Shown: positions 17,858 to 27,306 of the stretch, one piece after another
Layout of the letters: every line of letters starts with the position of its first letter
How positions within the stretch are numbered: the first letter of the stretch is position 1
Assembly (NCBI GenBank): GCA_021732995.1
Contig: JAKFWA010000132.1
Span: 84,042-148,041, forward strand
Length of the DNA stretch: 64,000 nt
Reading direction: 5' to 3'
Source of the DNA: Planctomycetaceae bacterium
GTDB lineage: Bacteria; Planctomycetota; Planctomycetia; Planctomycetales; Planctomycetaceae
Made by a program: the position numbers and the translations under genes
The notes under the pieces: model-generated
The model's input: only the letters and a program-made list of their open reading frames with translations
The model's database searches: none
What the model was told of the DNA's origin: nothing

Positions 17858-19540
17858 ATGTCGCTGAGTATCTGGACCACTCAAACTCGCGCACTCTCAT
17901 CTCTCGTGACGAGCGGTCTCGCGCTGGCCGGGCTGAGCATGTTCACGCTGACTGCGGCGGCTCAAGAAGCGGCTCCGAAGCCAATCGGCGAATACATCGG
18001 CGTGCAGGAGTGCGTGGCCTGCCACAATCAGGAAGTCAAAGCCGGACAGCCCGCTGGCGGCGGTTTGACAGCTCTGGCCCTCAATCGCGAACTCTGTGCG
18101 CTCGACGAGATCCGCACCTTCGAAAGCAAGGACAAACACATCAAGGCCTTCGAACTGCTCAAGGGCGAACTCGGCCAGAAGATGGAAAAGATCCTCGGCT
18201 ACAAGGTTACTGAGGACAAACGCTGCCTCGCCTGCCATGCCAACTGGCACTGGAAGGAAGGTTTTGAGAAGCCGCAGTTGTTTGAGTTCGGTGTGACCTG
18301 CGAGTCCTGCCACGGTCCGGCTTCCAAGTGGAAAGACCCGCACGTCAAGCTCGACTGGCGTAAGACCAATCCGGGTGACAAAGAGAAGGACGCCGGGTTT
18401 GTCGACGTTCGCAATCCGATCCGTCGCGCTCGGCAGTGCTTCTCGTGCCATATCGGCGACGTGAAGGAAGGCAAGGTCGTCACTCACGAAATGTACGCAG
18501 CCGGCCATCCGCCGTTGCCGGGCATCGAGATGGAGACCTTCGTCTCGCAGATGCCTTTCCACTGGCGAACGCTGCGTGAGCGCGGTGACTTCACCAACCG
18601 CGCTGAATATCTGAAAGCCAACTTCCCCGGCCAGGAAAAGCCGGAAGAAGACCTGCCGCGCACCAAGTCCACTCTGATCGGTGGAGTGATGGCGCTGCGT
18701 GAAGCCCTCGACCTGTTCGGTGAGCAAGCCGTTGATAAGCATCAGGATTCCGTCTGGCCGGAACTGGCGGTCTTTGACTGCTCGGCGTGCCACCACGACC
18801 TGCGAGCCAAGAGCTGGCGTCGCGTGCGTGGTTACGGCAAGGCGATTCCGGGCCGGCCGCAGTTCTTCGCTTGGCCGACGGCTCTGGTGAAGGTCGCGAT
18901 CCGGCATCGAGCCGGTGCTGACGACGCGGAATTCAAGAAGCAATGGGACGAGTTCGCCGCGAAGTACGACGCGCTGCGAACTGTGCTCGACAAGCAACCG
19001 TTTGGTGATCGTCAACAGGTCCACACCATCACTCATGGGGAGAACGGCATCGTGCCGTGGCTCGACAAGCTGGCTGACGACATCTTCAAGAGCAAGACTC
19101 AAGCTCCGGAAGCCAAACTGGCCCTGCAAACTCTGGTGTCGCTCGAACCGACCGACTACCCGGACTTCCATTCGGCCCGGCAGACCATCTGGGCGATCCG
19201 CACCATTCGGTCTGAACTGAGTGTCGACTATCCGAAGTTCAAACCCATCAAGACCGGCGGCGAGAAGGAAACCATCAAGGAAGCTCAAGAGCGTTCAATG
19301 GCCAACCTGCTGCTGTTCCGCGAATGGGAACAGGGACCGAAGATGGATTCGCTGCGGAAGACGGACGAGGTTCTCAGTGGACTTGAGTTTTCCCAGAAGC
19401 TGCGTCTGAAGCTGCCCGCCGGTGTGGATTACGTCATCGCCGACCAGCTCCCTGACGCCTTGAACGCCGTCGCCGACTACGACCCCGAATGGTTCCGCGC
19501 CCAGTTGGCGAAGCTCGCCAAAGAGATGAAGACGGAGTGA
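17858..19540 (+). CDS. Pentaheme cytochrome c, c554-like, secreted
   Basis: 560 residues; ATG 17858 with AGAGGA upstream. Signal peptide about residues 1-35 ending near 'TAAAQE'. Five CxxCH motifs: CVACH, CLACH, CESCH, CFSCH and CSACH. The core 'CESCHGPASKWKDPH' and 'HEMYAAGHPPLPGIEMETF' parallels the preceding gene, indicating tandem duplication. The last 200 residues are heme-free and helical. It closes the five-gene run that begins at 9595; gaps between genes are under 100 bases, so an operon is likely. Confidence 0.88.
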   Translation: MSLSIWTTQTRALSSLVTSGLALAGLSMFTLTAAAQEAAPKPIGEYIGVQECVACHNQEVKAGQPAGGGLTALALNRELCALDEIRTFESKDKHIKAFELLKGELGQKMEKILGYKVTEDKRCLACHANWHWKEGFEKPQLFEFGVTCESCHGPASKWKDPHVKLDWRKTNPGDKEKDAGFVDVRNPIRRARQCFSCHIGDVKEGKVVTHEMYAAGHPPLPGIEMETFVSQMPFHWRTLRERGDFTNRAEYLKANFPGQEKPEEDLPRTKSTLIGGVMALREALDLFGEQAVDKHQDSVWPELAVFDCSACHHDLRAKSWRRVRGYGKAIPGRPQFFAWPTALVKVAIRHRAGADDAEFKKQWDEFAAKYDALRTVLDKQPFGDRQQVHTITHGENGIVPWLDKLADDIFKSKTQAPEAKLALQTLVSLEPTDYPDFHSARQTIWAIRTIRSELSVDYPKFKPIKTGGEKETIKEAQERSMANLLLFREWEQGPKMDSLRKTDEVLSGLEFSQKLRLKLPAGVDYVIADQLPDALNAVADYDPEWFRAQLAKLAKEMKTE

Positions 19541-19714
19541 TGCGTGGCAACCCTGGAGTGCTGAGGCTTGATTCAGCCCTCCATTGTTTGCGGATGTCAG
19601 TCTGGCGGCAGAGAAGAACGTAGCCGTTCACCTGCCTGCGGATGAAGGTTTTGCGAGAACGCTGGCTTCACGGCCCGGGTCATTGGCCGTGTGCAGCCGC
19701 CGCGCCGCAAGAGA

Positions 19715-19744
19715 TGGAGTGCTCCGTCGAGCCGGAGCACTCCA
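19715..19744. repeat. Palindrome with 11-bp perfect arms
   Basis: TGGAGTGCTCC (19715-19725) and GGAGCACTCCA (19734-19744) are exact reverse complements with an 8-base loop. It lies in the gap after the cytochrome operon. There is no T-tract, so it is either an extragenic palindrome or a weak terminator. Confidence 0.6.
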
Positions 19745-19865
19745 AGACGCAGGACTCGTCTTGTTGCTGTCTTCGGGGTTGCGATAGAAGACCCTGCTGC
19801 GCGGCGGGCGAAGTCTGCCGCTGCGCGTGATTACGGTTCGTACCTCGGCGCGAAAAGGATGTCGC

Positions 19866-20717
19866 GTGGGTTCTGCAAATACTCCTCGAAACTTCTGGCT
19901 CTCGGCAGCTCCTGCGCTGGTCGCTCTGCTGCCGGCCGTGTGCTGTTTCGGCTTTTCCCTGCTGGGACCGCGACCGTCGCAGGCTGAGCCCGGTCCTGAA
20001 CGTCCTCCGCTGGCCTTTCACCAATATCAGGTGAATCTAGGCCGCGTCGAACCGAAACGCGATCACTTCGCGCGGTTCAGTTTCACGAACAACAGCCAGA
20101 AGCCGATGGAGCTGCGGAAGCTTGAGACTAGTTGCGGCTGCCTGTCGCAACATCAGAGTAAGAAAGAATTTGCAGCGAACGAGCAGGGCGAATTCTTCCT
20201 GCGGATTCAGTCTGCAAATCAAGAGCCCGGAGCCAAGGAATACACCTGCAAGGCGATCTACGGCCCGGTCGGCGAACCCGATGTGAAGTATGAAACCGAG
20301 TTGCGGTTTCTGATCACTCTGCCCGACCTGACCGTCGTCGTGCGGCCCCGAGTGCTCGTGTTCCACCAGCCCAATGGCAACCTGACGACTCACGCGGTGA
20401 CCATCACCGACCTGCGCGAGAAGCCGCTGCACATTCTGAACGCCACCTGCGATGAGCCGTTCGTGAAGGTGAAAATCGACGAAGATGGCCCGCAGTCACT
20501 GGCGGATCGGGAAGCGGGCGTTGTCGGACGCATCCAGGTTTCGGTCGGAGAAGTCCCGGCCGGTCGCCACGAATGTGAAATCCGCCTGCATACGACTGAT
20601 CGGGAATTCAATCTGGTGAAGGTCCCCGTGCGGGTCTTTGGTCCCGATCCGAAGGCTGCTCGCAGTCGCCCCAGCTTTGAACCTGCCGACGCGTCAGACG
20701 ACGACGGCCGACAGTAA
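19866..20717 (+). CDS. DUF1573 domain protein, secreted
   Basis: 283 residues from GTG 19866, supported by AAGGA just upstream and by the signal peptide that follows ('FWLSAAPALVALLPAVCCFGF'); a GTG at 19827 would add 13 residues. The DUF1573 (MSP-like beta sandwich) signature is visible as 'FHQYQVNLGRVEPKRDHFARFSFTNNS' split over residues 45-72, followed by 'ETSCGCLS', the characteristic Cys-Gly-Cys of the family. The second half is a further beta-rich domain. These proteins are abundant in planctomycetes and Bacteroidetes with no settled biochemical role. Confidence 0.85.
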   Translation: MGSANTPRNFWLSAAPALVALLPAVCCFGFSLLGPRPSQAEPGPERPPLAFHQYQVNLGRVEPKRDHFARFSFTNNSQKPMELRKLETSCGCLSQHQSKKEFAANEQGEFFLRIQSANQEPGAKEYTCKAIYGPVGEPDVKYETELRFLITLPDLTVVVRPRVLVFHQPNGNLTTHAVTITDLREKPLHILNATCDEPFVKVKIDEDGPQSLADREAGVVGRIQVSVGEVPAGRHECEIRLHTTDREFNLVKVPVRVFGPDPKAARSRPSFEPADASDDDGRQ

Positions 20718-20779
20718 GCCACGCCGCCAGAACACTTGCCGCCGACCATCCACTTCTCATCTCCGCGACGGAATCTCCG

Positions 20780-21766
20780 ATGTTGACTCGACTCCTGATC
20801 GCCACTGCGGCGAGCCTCGCACTGTCCGCTCAACTGCTTGGTGAGGATGCTCCGCCACTGCCGGAAGATCGTCAGCCTCAGCCGGTCATGGTGCAACTGG
20901 CCTATCAGTTCCAAGTCGGTCAGTTCATGCATTACGAGACCGAGTCGTCCTCGTCGATGATCATCGCTGTCAAAGAGTACAAGCAGTCGACGCGTACGTC
21001 CGAGCAATCGAAAAAGCACTATCGTGTCGTGTCGGTATCAGATGATGGTTCGGCGGTGCTCGAAACCGTCATCGATGAAGCGATCATGGAAGTACAGGGC
21101 GACGACGGTAAGCCAGTGCGGTTCGACAGCCGGGATACCGGCACTCCGCCGAAGGCGTTCCTGACAGCGAAGAACAAGATTGGCCGCGCCATCCGTATGC
21201 GCTGTAAGTCGAACGGCACTGCCATCGAAGTGCTGTCGTCATCTGCGAACGGCCAGCAAGCTGAAGCCGATGCATCGCAGGCCACGTTCCTGACGGTATT
21301 GCCAGAAGCTGCCATCAAGCTTGGCGACAGCTGGACCGACGACTTTTCAGTCCCTGTCAGCATGCAGCTCAGCGAGAAGCGAGCCATCAAAAAGAGCGTT
21401 CCCATCCGTCGGCGCTACACGCTAACCAAGCTGGATGATGGGGTCGCGACTATTGAGTTTCGCACCTATCCGCTGGAAGTGGTCCACGAACCTGCCGTGC
21501 AGGTGCAACTCATGCAGCGCTGGCTGACCGGACACGTGAAGTTCGATGTGAAGGCCGGCGTGCAGCTGGAGATCCAAAGCTCGGGCTCGAACGTTGTGCA
21601 CAAGGCCATCGGCGATTCGTCTTCGGTGCAGGCCAGTGCGACGAACTTCGAGCGCTATGTCGCGTCGCCTCAACCCAGCCGCAAACCTGCCGGACCAGTT
21701 GGCCCGATCGGTCCTGTGGAAGCCGACGCGCCCGGACCTGCGAAGCTCTCCGCCGCGACCAGATAA
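20780..21766 (+). CDS. Secreted protein of unknown function
   Basis: 328 residues with a signal peptide ('MLTRLLIATAASLALSAQLLG'). The mature part begins with 'YQFQVGQFMHYETES' and contains a beta-rich domain ('YRVVSVSDDGSAVLETVIDEA', 'GDSWTDDFSVPV') that resembles a widespread planctomycete family of unknown role (possibly the DUF6263 type, uncertain). It ends in a Pro/Gly-rich tail. It lies 62 bases after the DUF1573 gene and is likely co-transcribed; it converges with the Trx/PDZ gene only 5 bases away. Confidence 0.75.
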   Translation: MLTRLLIATAASLALSAQLLGEDAPPLPEDRQPQPVMVQLAYQFQVGQFMHYETESSSSMIIAVKEYKQSTRTSEQSKKHYRVVSVSDDGSAVLETVIDEAIMEVQGDDGKPVRFDSRDTGTPPKAFLTAKNKIGRAIRMRCKSNGTAIEVLSSSANGQQAEADASQATFLTVLPEAAIKLGDSWTDDFSVPVSMQLSEKRAIKKSVPIRRRYTLTKLDDGVATIEFRTYPLEVVHEPAVQVQLMQRWLTGHVKFDVKAGVQLEIQSSGSNVVHKAIGDSSSVQASATNFERYVASPQPSRKPAGPVGPIGPVEADAPGPAKLSAATR

Positions 21767-21771
21767 CGGTG

Positions 21772-23055
21772 CTATCTGGTGCCCGAAGTCCAGGCCGGGA
21801 GTCGCACTTTCAACGTCAGCGGCTGCGATTCTCGCAGCACCTTCAGCTCGATCGCCGATCCCGGCGTGTGGTGCCGAAGGATGTCTGACTTCCACTCATC
21901 GAACGACCTGCGGCGAGTATCACTATCGCGGGAGATGAGGATGTCATCCCGGCGAAGGCCGAGTTCTTCGCCCAGTCCGGAAAATGATTCAGAGATAACG
22001 CGGATCGCGAGTGTGGTCTTCTCCATGCCGCGATCCGCGCGTTCATCGTCGCTGAGGTCGTACGCTCGAAAGCCCCACTCGACGGGCACGCTGCGCAGAG
22101 ACTTTCGCCAGCCGAGTTCCGTCTGGCGCCAATTCGCATCGGGATGAAGATCAATCTGCCGCAGTACCGCCGGGGCGGTTCCCCGCTGAACGCTTAGGCG
22201 AACTTCGGTCAGCTTCCCTGATTCGGGATGAGGCTGCATCAGAGCCCAGCGCAGGTCCAACTCGGAACGTACGATGATACCGTTTGTCGCCGTGATTTGA
22301 TCGCCAACTTGCAAACCTGCTTTCTGCGCGGTGCTCGCGTCTTTGACGGACTCGACTTTCAGTCCGTCCGAAAAATCCAGCTTCAGGCCAAGTGACTCAG
22401 CCAGCGGGTAGTCGAACAGCAACTGCTGTGAGAACACCCCGTCTGCAGCCGCCTGACGCAGGCGATACTCCTTCACCTGATGGCAATGCACGCAGCCCCG
22501 ATGCTCGCGCTTGAGCAGCGGGATATCTTCAGGCGTCGTCGCCACCTTCTTCACAAGTTGGAAAGACTGCTCCCCGGTTTGATGCGACTTCAGCACGGCT
22601 CGCATTGTTGATTGCAACGCGTCGATCTTGAGCCGCGACTCGGGGCCGTGCTCGTCGCGGCCACCGAAGCGGGTGTAGATGTTGAGGTCGGAATCGAGAA
22701 AGAATGCGACCCAGGTCGTGTCGTAGTCGAACTCAAAGCGCGACAGATCCACGCCGTTCATGCGGCCAACGCGCGCCAGGACGAACTGGCTTCGCAAACT
22801 GGCGATCGGAGATTCTGGACGAACAACCTGCTCGTCCCAATCGCGACATTCCATTCACTGCACGCAACGGAACACAAGCATGATTGGCTTGCCAGTGGCT
22901 TTCGCGACGGCCTGAGCATCGTTGATTGTCGTGTTCCAACCGACGATTCGCTCTTGAGCGTCGGCGTGCTGATTGAACCCGGCGAGCTTTCCGAACACAG
23001 CGACCAACAAGGCGAAGCACGTCAGGCGAATGGTCTCTCGCCCTGATGCGCTCAT
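21772..23055 (-). CDS. Trx/PDZ protein read through an in-frame TGA: selenoprotein candidate
   Basis: One reading frame from ATG 23055 to the stop at 21772, broken only by TGA at 22857-22855 (codon 67 of 427). The N-terminal 66 residues are a signal peptide plus the first part of a thioredoxin fold ('AKATGKPIMLVFRCVQ'); the fold continues straight after the TGA ('MECRDWDEQV'). Reading TGA as Sec gives U-M-E-C, the UxxC version of a CxxC site. Later parts: one heme-type motif 'CVHCH' (about residue 188), a PDZ domain ('DASTAQKAGLQVGDQITATNG') and a second PDZ-like domain at the C-terminus. The start overlaps the upstream transporter stop (ATGA, 23052-23055), and the ATG directly after the TGA has no RBS. 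I recall Trx/PDZ (seleno)proteins as a named planctomycete family, which I could not verify here. A recent Cys-to-stop mutation is the alternative. Confidence 0.75.
22817..22837 (-). promoter_or_regulatory. SECIS-like hairpin downstream of the in-frame TGA
   Basis: On the coding strand, GGACGAGC and GTTCGTCC form an 8-bp stem (one G-T pair) closing an AGGTT loop. The stem begins 17 bases after the TGA and the loop guanines are at positions 27-28. Bacterial SECIS elements place the apical loop roughly 16-37 bases after UGA with a G in the first two loop positions, both satisfied here; the E. coli fdhF loop is the very similar AGGUCU. Base-pairing is seen; SelB binding is inferred. Confidence 0.65.
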
Positions 23056-25580
23056 CGCTCCGGTTCCGGTGCTGGGGCCGGAGGCGCGTTACGCATCACC
23101 AGTTCGCCGCTGGGAGAAGCACCCATCAAAGCACGAACGCTCTTGAAGCGCCCGTCATACAGCAGCACCAAGAACGCCGGGACCAGGATCGGCCGCACGA
23201 CAAACGTGTCTAACAGCACGCCGAAAGCCAGCGCGAACCCCAACTGATGCATGCCGACCAGCGTGCCTGCCAGGAGTGACAGGAACGTGCCGGCCATGAT
23301 GACCCCGCAGCTTGAAATGATGCTGCCGGTCTTTGTCAGAGCCAGAGGCACGCCATCGATCGGTCCGTGTGCCAGTTGCTCTTCCTGAATGCGCGTCATC
23401 AGGAAGATGTTGTAGTCCTCACCCACAGCGATCAGGATCGTGAACAGGAACGTTGGTACCTTCCAGTCCAGCCCGGAGAAGCCCGAGGGATCCATCATCC
23501 AGAAGACAGCGAAAGTGACGCCGAGCGTGACCAGATAGCTGAAGAACACACTGACGATCAGGTACACCGAAACGATGAACTGCCGCAGCAGGACGAGCAG
23601 GATCAGGAAGACGCCCAGCAGCACCAACGAGTCAACCACCACAGCGTCGCGGTCGGTTGTGGTTTTCAAATCTGCGAGGCTGGCTGTTGGCCCAAAGGCG
23701 AAGACTTCGGCGTTGTCGCGATCAACCAGCTTGCGGGCGGTTGTCTCGATTGTGTCCACCAGGTACTGGAAGCGAGCGATGCTGCCGCGTGAGAACGGGT
23801 CGTCGGAGAAGACCAGATCGAGCCGTGTCACGTGCTCCGCACCGTCACCGACTTGGCCGAGATACACTTTCCGCACTTCGTGCTCTTCCACACGTTTCTG
23901 AATGCGACGTTCCAGCGTCAGCGGTTCTTCGGGAGCGTTTGGATCGAATTGAGCGATACCAAACGGGTGCATCAGGCTGCGTACATCGGCCAGCTTGAGA
24001 TCGTCCTTGCGGTTGTAGAGCGACTCTGTCAGGGCCTTGATCTGTGCGGCGCCGTCTTCTGACGTGAAGTCGATGTCCGGGCATCGCAGCAGGATCGTGA
24101 TGGGGCCCGCAATACCAGCCGCGTAGTGGTCCTGAATCGCTTTGGCGCCCAGCACACTCGCCTTGTCCTGCGGCAGCTCGGACAGCAACCCGTAACTCAG
24201 ATGGCTGCGAAACAGAATCGCGATAATCGCAAACGGCACCATGATCATGGTGCTGCTGAGCAGCACGGACATCGGTCGCTGCACGATCAGCTCGCCGATG
24301 CGTTGCCAGATGGTTTCAAAGACATTGCGGCGCAGCAGGGAAGCAAACATGCCCGTAGCCGAAACCCAGCCACCAGAACCGCGCACTTCCGATGTGGCCA
24401 TCTGCGGCCAAAAGGCCCAGCGGCCAGCCCAACGCAGCAGAGCCGGAGTGAACGTCATCGACGCGACCAGCACCACAACCAAGCCCAAAGTGATCGCTAC
24501 ACCGGCCTGACTGAACTTCTGAAAGTCCGCAAAGATCATCATGCCGATGCCGCAAATCACGGTTCCGGCACTCGCGACTAGCGCATGACCGACTTTGGCG
24601 ATCGCGTTGCCGACGGCTTCAGATGAGCTCAGTCCTTCGTCCAGTTCTTCCTTGAATCGGGCAATCAGGAACAGGCAATAATCCACACCCGCGCCGTAGC
24701 TCAGAATCTTGACGTAAACCTCAATGCCATTAAACAGGCCAACGATCTCGTATTTGCCCAGGAACGACAGCGTTGCGAGCGAGAACTCGGTGGCGACACC
24801 CACGGTAATCAGCGGAATCAGTGCCAGAATGGGCGCTCGGTAGATAATCAGCAGCAGCGCGACGACTAGAACGACCGTCCAGGTTTCGGTCGCTTTCGAG
24901 CTCTCCGTCGCGGCTCGCATCATGTCGCGACCGACAGTCGCGTCGCCGCTCAGAGCAAGGTGCAGTCCTGCGGGCACAAGACTCTTGCCATCGTCGGCCT
25001 TGCGGCGATAGAGGCTGTTTTGATCGTTCGGGTTGATCAGCGCTTCGAGCCGGTCGATCAGCGTCGTGTTGCGAGCGTCGAAGAATTCGGTGCGCAGATT
25101 GATGAGCACCATCGTCGCGGTGCCCTCAGTGCTATCCAACACCTTCTCGTAGGACGGCGACGCGAATGTTTTGATGAACTTGCCAACGGATTCCGGTTCA
25201 GAATCCGCCGGGGCATCGGCTTTACTTTCCGCCTGCCCGGCCTTTGCAGTGGGCTTCGGGATCCCGACTTCCGTCACGACCTGTTCGATACTTGGTCGCA
25301 GGCGGTTCGCGATGAAATCGCGGTCTTCGGCGGTCAGTTGCTGACCTTCGCGGCGAGCCACGATCACGACACGGCTGGCCTGCGGCTCTCCCCAAGTGTC
25401 TTGATACAGACGCTCGGCCTGCAAACTGGGCATTTCCGCCGGAAGAAAGGCGAACTCGCCTTCTTCGATGACGTCTTCCCAGCGCGGCTTGTTAGCCACC
25501 AGGACCACGAGGCAGGCAACCCATCCAATCAGGATGATTGGCCAGACTCGCATCACCCAGGTTCCGAGCAGTCGATACAT
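23052..25580 (-). CDS. MMPL/RND family transporter
   Basis: 842 residues with the duplicated RND layout: helix 1 ('VWPIILIGWVACLVVLVA'), a large external domain, five to six helices ('VVLVVALLLIIYRAPILALIPLITVGVATEF' region split over two helices, then 'VKILSYGAGVDYCLFLIARF'), a second external domain and a second helix set with 'VGEDYNIFLMTRIQEE'. The 'GxDYxLFL' and 'GEDYNIF' segments carry the Asp/Tyr motifs of MmpL-type proton-driven transporters that export lipids or hydrophobic compounds. It is upstream of and translationally coupled (ATGA) to the Trx/PDZ gene, so the two products probably work together at the envelope. Substrate unknown. Confidence 0.9.
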   Translation of the reverse strand: MYRLLGTWVMRVWPIILIGWVACLVVLVANKPRWEDVIEEGEFAFLPAEMPSLQAERLYQDTWGEPQASRVVIVARREGQQLTAEDRDFIANRLRPSIEQVVTEVGIPKPTAKAGQAESKADAPADSEPESVGKFIKTFASPSYEKVLDSTEGTATMVLINLRTEFFDARNTTLIDRLEALINPNDQNSLYRRKADDGKSLVPAGLHLALSGDATVGRDMMRAATESSKATETWTVVLVVALLLIIYRAPILALIPLITVGVATEFSLATLSFLGKYEIVGLFNGIEVYVKILSYGAGVDYCLFLIARFKEELDEGLSSSEAVGNAIAKVGHALVASAGTVICGIGMMIFADFQKFSQAGVAITLGLVVVLVASMTFTPALLRWAGRWAFWPQMATSEVRGSGGWVSATGMFASLLRRNVFETIWQRIGELIVQRPMSVLLSSTMIMVPFAIIAILFRSHLSYGLLSELPQDKASVLGAKAIQDHYAAGIAGPITILLRCPDIDFTSEDGAAQIKALTESLYNRKDDLKLADVRSLMHPFGIAQFDPNAPEEPLTLERRIQKRVEEHEVRKVYLGQVGDGAEHVTRLDLVFSDDPFSRGSIARFQYLVDTIETTARKLVDRDNAEVFAFGPTASLADLKTTTDRDAVVVDSLVLLGVFLILLVLLRQFIVSVYLIVSVFFSYLVTLGVTFAVFWMMDPSGFSGLDWKVPTFLFTILIAVGEDYNIFLMTRIQEEQLAHGPIDGVPLALTKTGSIISSCGVIMAGTFLSLLAGTLVGMHQLGFALAFGVLLDTFVVRPILVPAFLVLLYDGRFKSVRALMGASPSGELVMRNAPPAPAPEPER

Positions 25581-25999
25581 AGGCCGCCTGAATGAGGGTC
25601 TTTAAGGTCACTGGACGAAAGTTAATTCACGAGAGGCCCGTCAGTCCGTTTTCGCGCTCGTCGAGGCTCCGATTCGCCGAGGGCGATGGGAAATTCCCGA
25701 CAATTCAGCCCGTACTACTGCGTGAACGCAGCAGCAAGATATTGGTGCTTCGGGTTTTGAGCAACTGCGATGTGATGCAAGCCGGGACTCTGCGGGACAG
25801 TTTGCGAAACCCGCCACACAGAGTCGCGCAGCTTTACCAAGCTTGCTAAGTCGGCCCCTGAGCCTGTGACAGTTCTTTGACACAAGTTTGACGGGTCTCT
25901 GACACCCCTAAGTTCGATACTCCCCTAGACTTCTCGTAGAGATTGGTAGAGCGCCGCGTTTCTCGCGGGGCTCACTCTCACGAGTTCCAGGAATCACTA
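25581..25999. other. Intergenic region between divergent MMPL and desaturase genes
   Basis: Contains promoters for both directions by position. Around 25873-25903 TTTGAC/TGACAC words recur (TTTGACACAAGTTTGACGGG and TCTGACAC), which may be a regulator site or -35 element, but no good -10 is paired with them. No gene is seen. Confidence 0.4.
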
Positions 26000-26968
26000 A
26001 TGAGTCCAGTCGTTGATTTGGTCGAGGCGGAATCCCGCGTTGAACTAAGCCCGGAACGCGCTGTCGAAAAGCGCCCGAATCGGTTCGCGAAGTACCTCAA
26101 GACCATCCCTCATCCCGTCGCGCCCCCCCTGAAAGCACACTTTCCGAATGGTGTGAACTGGTGGAACTTCGGCTGGATGGCCCTCATGAACGCCGGCGCG
26201 ATTGCCGCGTTCTGGAACTTCACCTGGGCGGGATTCTGGACTGCTTTGGCTCTGCACTTCGTGACCGCCTGTTTCGGCGTGACGCTCGGTTATCACCGTT
26301 TGCTGACCCACGGCAGCTTCACCACCCCGAAGTGGTTTGAATACTTCTGTTCGATGTGCGGCATGCTTTCCGCGGAAGGTTCTCCGCTGTTCTGGGTCGC
26401 CACGCACCGTAAGCATCACGTGCACTCCGACCAGGAAGACGACCCGCATTCGCCAAATGACGGCTTCTGGTGGTCACACCTGCTGTGGTTTAAGCCGAAG
26501 GTGACTCGTGCTCAGGAGATTGCTCTTTATCAGCGTTGGGCTCCAGACTTCTACGCCGACCCCGTGCATCGCGCCTTCGATCGGTTCTTCCCGGTGTTTC
26601 CGATCGCCCTCGGCGTGGCGTTGTACTTCATCGGTGAAGCGACGATCGGTAACGGCCTCTCGCTGGTCCTCTGGGGCCTCTGCCTGCGAACTATCGCCTG
26701 CTACCACAGCACATGGCTGGTGAATTCGGCGACCCACATCTGGGGCTACCGCAACTACGAAACGACCGACCGTTCCCGCAACAACTGGTGGGTGGCTGCC
26801 GTCAGCTACGGCGAAGGTTGGCACAACAACCACCACGCTCATCAGCGTCTGGCCCGTCACGGCCACAAGTGGTGGGAATTCGACATGACTTACATGGTCA
26901 TCCGCGTTCTGAAGCTGGTTGGTCTGGCTAAGAACGTCCACGACCGCCTGCCGAACGAAACCCATTGA
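26000..26968 (+). CDS. Acyl-CoA / fatty-acid delta-9-type desaturase
   Basis: 322 residues from ATG 26000 (AGGAA at about 25988); an upstream in-frame GTG-type start would add a non-conserved leader. Integral-membrane di-iron desaturase with all three histidine boxes: 'HRLLTH', 'HRKHH' and 'HNNHHAH', and hydrophobic helices between ('AGAIAAFWNFTWAGFWTALALHF', shown in part). It inserts a cis double bond in acyl chains using O2, adjusting membrane fluidity. Electron donor is not encoded nearby. It stands alone, followed by the tmRNA gene. Confidence 0.92.
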   Translation: MSPVVDLVEAESRVELSPERAVEKRPNRFAKYLKTIPHPVAPPLKAHFPNGVNWWNFGWMALMNAGAIAAFWNFTWAGFWTALALHFVTACFGVTLGYHRLLTHGSFTTPKWFEYFCSMCGMLSAEGSPLFWVATHRKHHVHSDQEDDPHSPNDGFWWSHLLWFKPKVTRAQEIALYQRWAPDFYADPVHRAFDRFFPVFPIALGVALYFIGEATIGNGLSLVLWGLCLRTIACYHSTWLVNSATHIWGYRNYETTDRSRNNWWVAAVSYGEGWHNNHHAHQRLARHGHKWWEFDMTYMVIRVLKLVGLAKNVHDRLPNETH

Positions 26969-27059
26969 GCCCGGCAGTTTGATCCAGCCTGCTGGATGGT
27001 CTGCTCGGTCAAACGGGAGTTGCCGGATCGGAATGATCTCAAACCCGATCTACCTGCGG

Positions 27060-27087
27060 TTGACCCCGGTTTCGTTCGTACCATAAT
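27060..27087 (+). promoter_or_regulatory. Candidate sigma-70 promoter upstream of ssrA
   Basis: TTGACC (27060-27065) and CATAAT (27082-27087) are separated by 16 bases, each matching five of six consensus positions. It lies about 145 bases before the mature tmRNA 5' end, which would give a precursor needing 5' trimming. Prediction only. Confidence 0.4.
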
Positions 27088-27306
27088 GACTGCACACGGT
27101 CTGTCAGCTTGCGATCGGAGAGCGTTCGCGAACCTGACAGGCCGTTCTGTGTCTGATGCGGCTGCGTTCGTGAGCGTGTTTGACTCATCGAGTCAGCGTC
27201 ACGAAGTGCGTCGCAACGACGCAAACAAGAAGGGGGCGACCGGTATCGACTGAGTTACCAGAGATAATTATGGCGCGCCGTGGTTGATCGGTAAGCCACG
27301 TTAAAA

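Noticed and set aside
22855..22857. Reading the 66-codon and 360-codon frames as two separate genes
   Set aside because: The second would start inside a thioredoxin fold with no RBS and without a signal peptide, while the first would be a useless half-domain; the same frame and the hairpin favour one gene.
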